From Ustilaginoidea virens (lineage: Eukaryota; Ascomycota; Sordariomycetes; Hypocreales; Clavicipitaceae): a DNA stretch of 64,000 nt. This document shows positions 19,896-31,629 of this stretch, in pieces; the first letter of the stretch is position 1, and every line of letters starts with the position of its first letter. Location of the stretch: positions 2,480,001 to 2,544,000 of the forward strand of contig NC_057318.1 of the NCBI RefSeq assembly GCF_000687475.1, written 5' to 3'. Position numbers and translations under genes: made by a program. The notes under the pieces were generated by a model that saw nothing but the letters and a program-made list of their open reading frames with translations, had not been told where the DNA came from and searched no databases.

Positions 19896-22800
19896 TATTA
19901 TTATTATTATTAAATTACGCTAGAGGCTATTTAGAGCTAAATAACCTATTTAGTACTTTTATTAAGATGATTCGGAAAGGAAAAACCCGATAGCTAGGAG
20001 GAAAACCCTTCCTATATTCTTAATTTCTATTTTATATCGCCCTACAGTAGGGGCGGCGGGTATCTATTGCGTAAAAGAGTAGGGTGTGTAACCGCTTAGG
20101 ACTATATCTAGCGGTATTATATAGGAAGAGTGCGAGTAAGAAGTCTTAGAGTATTAGGTCTAGGTTAGTAGTCTTATCGGGCGAGAAATAAGGGGAGGGT
20201 AAAGCCGGAGGGGTAGGGCTAGCGGCGCGCTTATAATAGGTATATTCTCGCTAGGCGCGTATTTATAGTAGCCTAGACGTTTCTCGGTATGCATTAGTCT
20301 TTAGGTCGGAAGAGGAAGTAAGCTAATTTTAAGGGTTAAAGCGGGCGGCCTTAAGCACTGCATTAGTTTATAGGTTAGCAATACCCCCCGATTTAGTGCC
20401 TTTTCTTCTTTTCTTCTTTTCCTCTATCGTACTAATTTTAAAGTATATAATAACTCCTCTATTACGGTATAGAGCCGATGTTAACCCCTACAGTAGAACG
20501 GCAGCAGTAGCAATAGAAGCAATAGCAGCAATAGCAATAGTAATAATAATAGTAATAATAATAATAATAGCAATAAAATGCCTAAATGCTTAGCTATATT
20601 AGATAAAGGGGTGAGTATAAGTCTTACGCGCAATAGGGCCGCGGCTAACCCTTATGTAGTAGCTAGAGGAGCTATATATATAGCCTTACGGGCTATACCT
20701 TATACGATTAGAGGATCCTAATCATTAGTACTAAAGCTAATAAGGTATAAGCTAGGTTATACCCGCTCTCGGGCAATACTAATATATATAGGGACTAGTG
20801 CGGTATATTACCTTTATGCCTTTACGAGTAAGACTTATATACCGCTTAAGTAGACCCTAGAGAACTGAATCCTAGTATAAAAGCTCCTCGATGTATAAGA
20901 GATACTAGCTAGGGGGGTAGAGATAAGTTTCCGATTTATATATAGTATAAATTACTAGCTAATGTTAAGGATTCGGGCTACGCCCGTATCATGCTAAGAG
21001 CAAGCTCAGGTATGCGCGCAGCATAGTGCCAAGGGGATATAGGTGTCAATTGTACCAAGTATGGTAACTTGGTACAATACGTACTCTTTTGTCTGGCCTA
21101 ATGGTTAGACAGAAGGTTGGGCCAAAACCCAGACGATGTGTGCAGACACCCGCTTAGGGCCCAATTGGGCCACTTCGTTACAGCTAATTATCTTCTAGGT
21201 AGATAACTATAAGGCCCTCTAGTAGAGGGCTAAGTAAATATCTACCTTTCGGGGGTATAATTAGGTAGTAATAGTAGTAATAATAGCGATAGGGGGCTTT
21301 AGCTCTTTTAAGGCGACCTAAGAGATATTAGACCTAAAGAAGTAAAAGGTATTAGCCTTAGAGCGCTAGACTTACATATAAGAAGATATTACTATATTGC
21401 TATAAGTGCTTTTAGCCTAAAGGGAGGGGGAGGAGGCTTTAGAGGGGGGATAGGATAAGGATAAAAGGGGAGAGGGTAATAAGAAGAGTAAGGGGGGAGA
21501 AAGAGGAGAGTACCCCTATTACTAATATAATAACTATTAACTAGTTTTGGCCTATAGGGCCTAAGAGATTTACATATTCCTAATACTCTTTGTTCCTACT
21601 ATAGAATTGCTATAAGTATTATGCAGGGGCTATACAGGGATATTCGGTAGCGCTTTTAGCTATACTATACTAAAGAGATGAAATAAATTAGAATTAATTA
21701 AATCGGTCGATACTAAGTATTTAGTAAGCAATCGTTTATATAAAATATAGTTTATCAAATGCAATAGATATACTATATCGGTCGCAAAATAGGCTAAAGC
21801 TAGGATTAGACCTAAAGAGTATATGCCTTTATCTATAGTACTTTAGGCAGGAAAGGATAATATAATAGAGGTCTTCTAGGCTTTCCTTATAGTAGTAAAG
21901 AGGTAATAGTACTAAAGGAACTTATTAGAGGCAGAAGAAAAAGTAAAAGCCAATCTTTTCTATATAGAGTTAGGTAAATATTACTAATTTATACTTTTAT
22001 AGGCCTTTATGCAATTAAATTATTTTTGCTATGGATTAGAAGTTTAGTACCCTTTCGGCCGCTAGGGTCTTATATTAAAGGCATCTTGCCTCTACTATTG
22101 CCTAATTACTCTACTATCAATTATACTAATCTTTTGCTAACTACTTTTCGGCCAGGAGTTAGCTAAAGTTAGGATCGGGGAATAATATATAGGCTAGGGG
22201 TCTTTAGTAGCCCTTCCTTTATTAGTATTAGAGTATTATTACTACTAGTGCTAATATACAATTAATCCTATTAATTATGCCTATTTTATCTATTCTTTTA
22301 AGGAATCACTAGCAGATATAATTAAGATAGAGGTTAATTAAGGGTATAATTACTTTAGTCTTAAGGGTATTTAGCGGTATAGCCTTAAAGGCCCTAATAA
22401 CTATATAGAGGTAGGCTAATTATTCTATAGCTAAGGATTTTACGATACCTTTTATTATCTCTCTAGGAGCGGTAGAGATATATTATACCCTTATGCTAAA
22501 AGCAATAGAAGTCTAAATAACCTATATATAGACTAAGCGTACTTCCTAATATTAGTAGCCCTAGGTTAAGGCTGCTATTACTATAAGCGCAAATTGCTAC
22601 CGCTTAAGTTTCTTTACAATCTTAATATAGTATTCCCTTTATTTTAATTTATAGTAGATTTTGAGTCCTAGGAATCTAATATACTATTTTAGCTAGATTA
22701 TTGCGATCTTAAGCTATACCTTAGTCTTATCCGCCTTATATATATAGGTAAAATAAATAAGCTTGCTTTTGCTAAAGTTAAAATTAAGTTTAACTTACTT

Positions 22801-23042
22801 AGACTAGCTATTATAAATAAGCTATGCTTTCTTAAGTAGCATTTTTATCTCCCCTATATCTCTCCTATAGGCTATAATATTTATAATATTAGTAAAGCCT
22901 AGTATAATAGTTAAGGCTACCTCTTATAGCCTTTTATAGAGCGGTATAATATAGATAAAAAAGAGGATAAAAGAGAGGGGGGACCCTTATAGGACCCTAA
23001 TAGTAATTAGCATTTTATTTATAAGCTATCCCTTAAAATAGA
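19896..23042 (-). mobile_element. LINE-1c, minus-strand partial Tad-like LINE
   Basis: The reverse complement of LINE-1a/b from the 3' tail (TTA repeats at 19896-19912) back into the reverse transcriptase. The right end stops inside RT at about 23042, where LINE-3 begins. The upstream half should resume to the right of the window. The part at 21500-23042 is ORF2 C-terminal and RT sequence read on the minus strand; 19913-21450 is the long 3' region. A solo LTR is inserted at 20963-21182. The plus-strand short ORF at 20396-20593 covers a microsatellite and is not a gene. Confidence 0.88.
20963..21182 (+). mobile_element. Solo LTR of a different, lightly mutated element, 220 bp
   Basis: It starts TGTTAAGG, ends CGTTACA and is flanked by GCTAA at 20958-20962 and 21183-21187. 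LINE-1a and LINE-1b lack it. Its first 25 bases share the GGGCTACGCCCG motif with the chromovirus LTR start, but the rest is unrelated. It has normal CA/TG content. A perfect 10-bp inverted repeat (TTGTACCAAG, 21050-21059 and 21068-21077) lies in the middle. A short non-autonomous element with TG/CA ends is the alternative. Confidence 0.7.
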
Positions 23043-23153
23043 TAGTTTCTAGGACTTTCGCAATTTCGCCCGCACCTTAGTACCAGCGCGAATATACCCC
23101 TAAAATAATTAAAAAGTTGCTAGATTAATTCCTTACCTCATTTTACCCTATCC

Positions 23154-23406
23154 TATTACGGACTCGGGCTATGCCTGTGCCATGGATTAGCTGGGGCTCG
23201 GGCTGCGCCCGTGCCTAGCCTAGGATGGATTATATAAGGCAGATACGCGGGCCGATAGGGTAACACTAGGGCTCTAGCCCATACTATATACGGATATAAG
23301 TAGGCCTTAGAGGGACTCCTATTTAGGCTCCTTCCTTTATTCTCTAGTTTATTCAATATATATATTTAACGCTTATTCGCAGTTGCCCTAGGGCTAGTTC
23401 TTTATA
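23154..23406 (+). repeat. 5' LTR of gypsy B
   Basis: 253 bp, TATTACGG to TTTATA. The transcript-start segment AGTTTATTCAAT is at 23346-23357. The complementary self-primer site ATTAAATAAACT follows at 23407-23418, with one mismatch of the RIP type. Confidence 0.9.
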
Positions 23407-23439
23407 ATTAAATAAACTCTCTCAACCCTTATTGTTACA

Positions 23440-24783
23440 TTACTTATAACTGCCGGCAATAGATATAGGTCTCTTATAGAATGCTATAAGCCCTGACGAT
23501 ATCCGGCGCACCTCTACTTGCTAATAGGCTGCTTAATAGGAGTTAATTACTAATGCTATAGAAGTTCTTAATATAAGGTTCTAAGAAGAGCTATCCTAAA
23601 GCTAAAAAAGTAAGCATTAGATATATACTTAGGTTAAATAGACCGAGCATTAGATATAGGCTTTTATCAACTAAATATAATAATTACTATCGTTAGCCCC
23701 TATAATAACCCCTAACTAGTCTCTAACTAATTCTGTTTTAATCCTAAAGGAAGCCTAATTAAAGTATAAGCCAATACTAATCAGGGAACCCTTTAATAGT
23801 AAAAAGGCTATATTTACCGTATAGAAGACCTTTATAGAGTATAAGCTAGAGATTAATTAGGACTTTATTAGTAGTAATAAAACCTAATAGATATTTATCT
23901 ATTAGAACCTTTTGGCTATAATCTAATCCTAAATTATAGCATTCTTCGAAAATAGTACAGCCCTCTATTACTAACCTACCGCTTTCTTTAACTACCTATA
24001 GCGACTCTTTAAGGATTTATATTAGGAGGAATATATAATTAGTAAGCTTAAGTATATCCTCTACTAAAACCTATAAAAACCTTTCTCTATTTTTTTCGTA
24101 TGCTTTAAAGAGAAATTAGCATTAGTAGGGGGGCTTAAGTAGCCCGAATTAATTAAGCTAGAAATACTCTAATCCGCCTTTAACCCTTATATATTAGAAA
24201 AGATTATCGGCCTAAAGGTCTCCCGTAAGGACTACAATATAGCTATTATATAGTACTATAAAATCGCTATCGACCTAGAGATAAGCCTTACCGTAAAATA
24301 CTATATAGACTCTTCCTGGGATTATAATGCTAATACCTAGGATCTATAGATAACGGCTCGGGATAAGGATAGTAATACGCTAATAATAAGCGTTTATAAG
24401 TTGGAGTCGAAAGGTAAGCGAAGATAGCTTAATAAAAAGGCAATATAGGTTTTAATAAAAGTCCTTAAAGAGTGCTATTAGAAATCACTTTATACCTAAT
24501 ATAGGGATACCGGCTATAAAATATAGGAATATAAGCTAAAGCCGGCCCGGCCTCTATAAGAGATAATTATAGCTTCTATAGACCTAAAGGCTATAGAAGC
24601 TTTATAAATCGCTAAGCTTAAAGATAGCGATAATAGCGATTCCTAAGGAAAAGATTAGCCTTTAAGCCGAATCTTACAAAAGGGCTTAAAAAATATATTT
24701 AGCCTCTAGCTAGATTATAATAAGATTACTATTAAAAGGAGATTAATAATATTAAAGAATATATAGATAGATACCCCTTTTTA
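23440..24783 (+). pseudogene. Gypsy B gag, broken
   Basis: The capsid frame is recognisable by alignment with D: LFKDLYQEEYIISKLKYIL near 24020-24065, then FFVCFKEKLALVGG. The zinc-knuckle remnant near 24480-24530 has lost its cysteines. The frame ends at TAA directly after CCCTTTT (24775-24781). Stops are Gln/Trp type. Confidence 0.75.
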
Positions 24784-27700
24784 ATCCTAATATTATATAA
24801 TAATTCTACCTTTATCGATACCTTAATCGATTCTAATTATAATTATTATAGTGCGATAAGTAAAAGAACTATCTAAATGTTAAGACTCTAATCTATCTAC
24901 TTACCATCTTATAGAAAGCTTAAAACTATAATAGATATAAAGAGCCGATCGGGGGAGTATTATACTATTGCCCTTTTGATTACCTATATTATCCGTATTA
25001 ATATTAATATCGATAGATAGCTATTAACTATAGTACTTTATATTATCCTAGGCTTTACCCGCGATATTATCTTAAGGCTGCTTTAGATAGAATATTATAA
25101 TATCGAACTATAAGTAAAGTAGTACTAACTAAGGATTAGGGCTACTAATAGTCTACTTATCAAGGAATTAACTGCCTAGCCCTTTAGACTTACTATAATT
25201 TATATTCTTAGATCGGTTTTTTATAGTATATTATAATAAGTAGTATATTTTTAAGACGATTCGACCTCTTTCTTCTCTATAAGCTTATAAAAGCTTACTT
25301 ATATCCTTTATATTATACTCCCGCCTTATTAGAATTTAATTCCCCCCCCGATTTAGCTATAGACCTTACCTTTTAAGCTCTAAGATTTACTAATCTCTTC
25401 AATAAAGTAAAGGCTTTTAGCCTCCTACTATACTAAGGCATACTCGACTATTATATTAAGATTAAAACGACCCTAAATAGGGGCCCACCTGACCTCCTAT
25501 AGGTACCGCTATATAATATACCGCAGGATTAATTACTTAAGGTCTAGAGATAGGTAATTAACCTTATAAATAAAGGTTAGATTTATATAAGCTTTTTATC
25601 GGCTATAAAGCCTATTTTACTCGTAAGAAAAGCAGATAAAGGATAATATTTCTATATAGATTACCAGGCCCTAAATAAGGTTATAATATAGGATCGATAT
25701 CCCCTTTTTTTAATTAAAGAAATATTATACTCTCTATCTAAGCAAAGTAGTTTATAAAGGTAGATATCTATATTATATTCTATAAGATCTATATCGCTAA
25801 GGGCGATAAATACCTATTATATTCCAGAACTACTTTAGTCTTTTTAAGTAATTAATAACACCCTTTAGTGTAACTAAAGCCCCTATAATATTCTAGCGAT
25901 ATATTAATAGGGCCTTAAGGGACTTATTAGGGGATTTTACTACTATTTACCTAAATAATATTTTAATCTATACTAGAGGCTTACTGAAAAAATATATAGA
26001 CTATATTAGGGTTATTCTTAAGCGCCTATAAGATACCAGCCTAAATCTAGATCTAGATAAATACGATTTTATAGTAAAGGAGGTATACTACCTTAGCTAT
26101 ATTATAGTAGTAGGAAAGGAGATCTACTTAAACCTTAAAAAGATAAAGGCAATTTAAAAATAGGAAGCCCCTATAAAATTATAAAGTATTTAGAGCTTTC
26201 TAAAGTTTACAAATTTCTACCGCGATTTTATCTTAAATTTCTCCTATTTAGCTAAACCTTTAATTTAATTAATGCAAAAGAGTATCCCTTTTTAATAGTT
26301 TATAGAGGAAGAAAAAGCTTTTTAAGTGCTTAAGTAATACTTTATCTTATACCTAATCCTCGCCTAATAGGACCCTAAAAAGGTAATAATCCTTAAAGCG
26401 GATAGCTTTAGTATAGCTATTAATAGCTACCTCTTTTAGATTAGAAAAGATAGAGTACTTTATCTAATCGTATACTATTCGGCATAACTTATAAAAGCTA
26501 AATAAAATTATACTATCTATAATAAGGAGCTATTTACTATTATCTTATGCCTTAAGGTATAGTTGGCTGAATTTTATTCTATTACCGCCCTATTTATAAT
26601 CTTTATAGACTATAAGAACCTTAAGTACTTTGCCTAACTAAGGGAGATATTAGAATACTAGGCGCAATAGGCTAAGATACTAGCCCTTTTTAACTTCTAC
26701 CTTTAATATTGGCCTAACTTATAGGCCTAATACCCTAATATACTTTTGCAATAAAAGCAAAAAGCAGACAATACAGCACTAAGGTTTAGCTAAATCTTTT
26801 AATTACTATCTATTTCTACTATAGAGGTAGACCTAATAGAGGTTTAGCCGGACCTAATAGTAGACCGGCCGATTACAGACTTAGCTATAATAAAAGATAT
26901 ATTAATAGCGGCCTTATCGACTAAAGTCTCCCTATTTAGTAGCTTTTAAATCTTTACCGATATATACCTATAGGCGCTTTAGGATTAGGCTATAGCTAAG
27001 GATAAACTATATTAGGCCTAGTAGAAAGCTATAGTAAATAGAGAATAATAATTCCTTATAGAGGTAAAGACTAAAGAGTAAATTATAGATTATACCCTAA
27101 ACGCCTATAGAGTGCTACTCCACTAGGGCCGGATTTAACTCCCTTTATTTAAGCCATAAATAATAATAGTAATATAATAATACTATAACTCCCCTACTGT
27201 AGGGCACCTAGGGAAGAATATAACCTTTTAATTACTATAATAGGACTATCACTTTAATAATATATTATCTAAAGTGGCTCGTTTTATTTAGAATTACTAA
27301 TACTGTAAGGCGTATAAAAGCTATTAATTGCGATAGGGCCTACTTTAGCTTTTACTAATCTTAAATCGCTTTTAGTCCTAAATCTCTATTAATTTTATAA
27401 CTAACCTCCCAGCCTATAATGCCTCCAACCTATATTACCTAATAGTTATTACCGATTGCCTATCTAAGTACGTTTAGCTTAAGGCAATATACTTAATATA
27501 AATAGAGGATTATATAAAATAGTTCTTAGACTACTATTAGCAGTACTATAGGTTCCCCGCCTAGATTATTAGCAATAGAGGCTTAGATTAGGTAGGCTAA
27601 TTCTAGACTATAATATGTAAGGCTATCGGGATTAAGTAACTCCTTTCGATAGTATATCACCTATAGACTAATAATAGCATAGAGTATATAAACCAAAAGG

Positions 27701-28475
27701 TCTAGGCTATCTTACGCATTAAAATAGCATTAAACTAATACGACTAGCCCTAATATCTCGCGATTTACTAATACGCTTTAAATAACCGTACTTCTTTAGT
27801 TACCAGATATAGCCCAAACTATCTCCTAAATAGCTTTAACTCTCTTATTATAATACCTCCCCCTAATATTATACTAAATTTAATAATACCTAAGGGGCAG
27901 GCAGCACGCTTCCTAGCTATAATATAGGAAGAGGGCGAACTCGCCTAAGCCGCTATCGCCTTTACTTAATAGTAGTAGTAGGATATAACGAACTATTCTT
28001 AACGCTTAGTAGAGTGCTACTAAATTAAAGATAGAGTTTAGCTAAGCCTATAGAATATTAAGACTAACCGGCTTTATAAGAAGCTTAATTAGGTATCCAT
28101 AAAGTATACTATTATAGCCGTTCTATCCCTACTTAATATTTAACTTGATATCTCTAATAGTATCCACCTAGTCTTTTATATTAATCTTATAGAATATACT
28201 ACTACAGACCCACTACTAAGCTAAATACTTATAGATACTAGGCCTAATCCCCTATTAGTCCTACTAAAGGACTCTAATACCCTACATAAGGAATTTAAGG
28301 TTAAGGAGATATTAGCCGCAAAAAACGCTTAAGGTTAGGGCAGAAACTATAATATACTAGTAAAATAAAAGGGATATAATGGGCCGACTTAAGAGCCCTT
28401 TAAGAACTTTAAGGATACTATAGCGTGAAAGGCATTTAAGGTTAAATAGGAGGATATTTAGATGTATAATAGGCC
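24778..28475 (+). pseudogene. Gypsy B pol with chromodomain, broken
   Basis: The protease frame begins in -1 phase after the heptamer, with LIDSNYNYYSAIS near 24825-24865 (the DSG Gly is lost). The RT YxDD box near 25950-25962 is damaged (LNN). RNase H includes FIDYKNLKYFAQ near 26600. Integrase spans about 27130-27800. The chromodomain at 28285-28465 reads EFKVKEILAAKN, YNILVKQKGY, then EPFKNFKD. The order is complete, but many TAG/TAA codons interrupt it. It is related to, but distinct from, the A/C/D/E group. Confidence 0.87.
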
Positions 28476-28540
28476 TAGTCGAACCCTATAATAACCCTAA
28501 TACGGAAATAGATGAAAATTTTTCCTAGAGAAAGGGGGTA

Positions 28541-28792
28541 TATTATAGACTCGGGCTATACCTATACTATAGATTAGCTAGGGCTCAGGCTGCGCCTATG
28601 CCTAGCCTAAGATGGATTATATAAGGCAGATACGCGGGCCGATGGGGCAATACTAGGGCTCTAGCCCGCTCTATATACGGATATAAGTAGGCCTTATAGG
28701 GACTTTTATTCGGGCTCCTTCTTTTATTCTCTAGTTTATTCAATATATACGTTTGACGCCTATTCGCAGTTGCCCTAGGCCAGTCCTTCATA
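28541..28792 (+). repeat. 3' LTR of gypsy B
   Basis: 252 bp, TATTATAGAC to TTCATA, followed by CATCC. It is slightly diverged from the 5' LTR by C/T and G/A changes. Confidence 0.9.
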
Positions 28793-29495
28793 CATCCGCT
28801 AATAATGCATTAACACTAAAAGGAAGGCGCGGTCGAGGTAATAGAAATTATAAATATAGACGGAGGAAGTAGGGGTAGACTTAAGTTAAGCTACTATAAC
28901 TACTGTATTACTATCGCCAATAATAACTATAGACGAATTAGTAGCAATACCGCACAAAATAATATAGGAACCCGAGAAGAAACTAAATTACTTAAATAAT
29001 ATCACTAAAAGATCGCAGACTATATCCCGGCAGCTATACTAGGAAATATATAGAATGCTATTATTAGCCTGGTCGATAGTATTAAATGTATTAACTGAAC
29101 TAACCTTACCCTAAACTCGAACTTAAATTCGAACCTTATTACAATTAATAATCTAAAAAAAGTAGTAAAAAGCGCTATAAATAAAGCTTTTGCCTTAAAG
29201 ACCCCTTTTAGAACAACCTAGGCCAGTATTGCTACTAAAGATATACTAATAAATATACTACCTAGACCGACTACCCTATTTATACCGCTAAAAATTCACC
29301 GCAAAATAATAATTAAAGGAGATAGTATTACTAAAAACCTACAATAGAGAACCCCTATTAAGATTATAAAAGCAGTAAATACTACTACTAAAGGTATTAA
29401 TACTATAGTAGCCCGCCGACTCTATAGTAGAGATATAATTGTTACCTTTATAGAAGCTATATCCTATTTTATTATAAAAACTTTATAGATCCCCC
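28793..29495 (+). pseudogene. LINE-3 ORF1, first part
   Basis: A Gag-like ORF1 that would bind element RNA. From about 28985 a frame reads ADYIPAAILGNIQNAIISLV and, later, PLKIHRKIIIKGDSIT and RRLYSRDIIVTF. These correspond position by position to the LINE-1 ORF1 core (YIYRKVLIKGN, YRLYSSNIIITF) at low identity, showing a distinct family. The upstream part (28793-28980) is leader plus N-terminus. Gypsy E interrupts it at 29496, and it continues at 36840. Confidence 0.72.
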
Positions 29496-29748
29496 TGTAA
29501 AGGACTGGCCCTAGGGCTACTGCGAATAGACATCGAATAAATATATTAAATAGACTAAGGAGGAAAGAGAGAGGACCCAAATAGGGGCCTCTCGATAGTC
29601 TATTTAACTGTATATTAGTATAGGTTGAGGTCCTAGCGTAGTCCTATAACCTTATGCCGCTAACTCATATAATCCTACCTAAGCTAGGCATAAGCGCAGC
29701 CCGAGTCCTAGCCATATTATAGCGCAGGCATAGCCCGAGCCTATAATA
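29496..29748 (-). repeat. 3' LTR of gypsy E
   Basis: 253 bp, minus strand. It is preceded (to the right) by the polypurine tract at about 29749-29766, GGAGGAGGGGGGTA in element orientation. Confidence 0.92.
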
Positions 29749-29759
29749 TACCCCCCTCC

Positions 29760-31560
29760 TCCGCCTCGCAGTCAAATTAATTATATTCTAAAACCCGCCT
29801 ATCCTCTATATAGGCCCAATCAGGTCGCCTAAATTATTATCGCGAGAACCTTAAGTCTATTCATTAGGTCTAGTTTGTATAAATAGGGGATATTATAGAG
29901 TATTGATTTAGGAAGGTAGTATAATACAAACGTATAAAAGGCCGGTATTACATCGCCAACTAGAAGCTATTTATAGTAGCTATTAGTATCGTGAAAAATT
30001 TTTCGCTAGCTATCGGTAGGTAATCCCCTTAGGTAAAAGTATATTTTTCTCGCGCTTTTTTTATTACCCTTTTTCTTCCCTTCCTCTTTCTTCTTATAGC
30101 TAATTTAATTATTATTAGTATCCTACCGTAAGTATTATCCCCCCTACCTAAAGTTATAACGGATACTAATATTAATAGACTAATTACTTATATATTCTCT
30201 AAAAGGCCACGCTTTATTTCCGCTTACATTTAATATATATATTAGTTTAAACCTAATGCGACTCTATATTCCCCTAATTAACCGCATTAAGACCCTAAAT
30301 ATATCTAAGCCGAATCCTAGTAGCGGCTAAGCTATAGGCAGTACGACGACCCCTATATAACCTAATATTATAAAAATCTTATAACTTATGAGCGGTCTAA
30401 CTGCCTTATCTGCTAAGCGCTTTAGCCCTTTAGAGTATAAATATAAGCTATAGCATACTATAGGCGACTACTTATTAAAGGGTAATTCCTCTAATAAGGA
30501 GTATAAATGCGTCCATAATAAAGAGTTTTTATATAAGCAATATAACTAAAAAATATAAGCAATTAGTATTTTCCCTATCTGTATATAAAAAGGCAGGAGT
30601 AAAGGCTACTCTTATTATTAAAATATATATAGCTCGTATATATAGCTCGATTTTAAGTTTACCGGTAATTTTAAACTCTAGTAGATCTATTAGGTATAGA
30701 TTAAAGCTTATAAGGAGGGTATTACTATTATTAAACTTATATATCTTATAACCGAAACGACTAAGGCTTAGGCTATTATCCTCTCGCCCTCTTTTTGGGC
30801 CTTTAATAATTAATAATAATATACTATAGCCGCCGACTAGATAACTCCCTATATCCTATATCTTACTTTTAGTCCCTATAGTACTACTAGTAAGGTATTA
30901 ACCGATATCTCTTAGGCTATAACTCCCTTTTACTATTAAGCTAGATCGGTCGTTAATTTAGCCCCTATATTAAGCGTAATATAGGATATATAACGAAAGG
31001 CCTAGGAGTACTATGCCTAGATAAAGTAGTACCTAGCGGCTCTTGCCTAGCCCTATCTAGCCCCCCCTCTTACCTGCCCCTTACTAACCTATTATACTAA
31101 GGAACCGCCTACCTATAAGTAGGGTATATAGGTTCCCTTAGAGGCCTAGCCGTATTATCTGCAGTAAAACGCTTTAGCGCTATAGCAGCCTTAGCTAATA
31201 CCGCCGTATCCCTTACTACCGCTGCTATAGACCTTATAGCATCCTTAACGGGCCTTATTATAGCCCCCCTTATATTCCCTATATAGTATATCTCTTAGAA
31301 TGCTATTATATTGGGGTCGTATAGGCAACTATCTGCGCTAGGCTTACTCGCTATATATATACCTAACCCCTTATAGATACTACTATAGGGGTTATATATA
31401 GCCGCCCCTGCTACTACTGCCCCTATAGCAGTAGCCGCTGTAAAGGTATGCCGATCCTAATAGTACTAAAAAAGGCCTATATAATAATAAATATAATAGT
31501 TATAATATAAGAGAGGGGGGAGGGTAATACTAGCCTAAAAGAAGGGTAGATAAGCTAAAT
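29760..31560 (-). pseudogene. Extra ORF3 region of gypsy E, unknown protein
   Basis: Read on the element's sense (minus) strand. Near 31100-31430 a frame gives NPYSSIYKGLGIYIASKPSA and SCLYDPNIIAF; element D has the closely similar NPYNSIYRGSGIYTASRPS and NCLYDPNVIAF. Near 30560-30820 a frame gives YYYQLLKAQKEGERII, matching ORF3 of A. A Lys/Arg-rich tail precedes the TAGCTAGC motif near 30000. The last codons before the LTR read FDCEAEEGGI, where A has FSDSKAEKGGI and C YSSDSKEEEGSI. The conserved amino-acid pattern across copies supports coding; function is unknown. Confidence 0.55.
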
Positions 31561-31629
31561 ATTTTTTTTAATATTTTAAAGGCTTTTTTTTTTATAAGTA
31601 GGCGTTTTAATATCGTTTATAAATCGAGT

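Larger units (their letters stand above)
23154..28792 (+). mobile_element. Gypsy chromovirus B, complete, short form without ORF3
   Basis: A 5.64 kb element with LTRs at 23154-23406 and 28541-28792 and target duplication TATCC (23149-23153) / CATCC (28793-28797), differing by one C/T. It holds gag, a frameshift site and pol with chromodomain. The polypurine tract AGAGAAAGGGGGTA follows about 70 bp after the chromodomain, so it lacks the extra ORF3 region of A, C, D and E. Confidence 0.92.

Noticed and set aside
20396..20593. 65-codon ORF, and its counterpart at 55201-55449
   Set aside because: Both read through a GCA/ATA microsatellite in the LINE-1 3' region, giving Ile/Ala runs. They are low complexity, and the frame is not the one conserved between copies.
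21091..21125. tRNA or SINE-like A box (TGGCCTAATGG) in the 220-bp element
   Set aside because: No B box follows at the proper distance and no cloverleaf can be drawn. The TG/CA ends and 5-bp duplication fit an LTR better.
21500..22560. Long plus-strand frame over LINE-1c with few stops
   Set aside because: It is antisense to the ORF2 C-terminal region, whose sense strand carries recognisable Tad motifs. It shows how easily false frames appear in RIP sequence.
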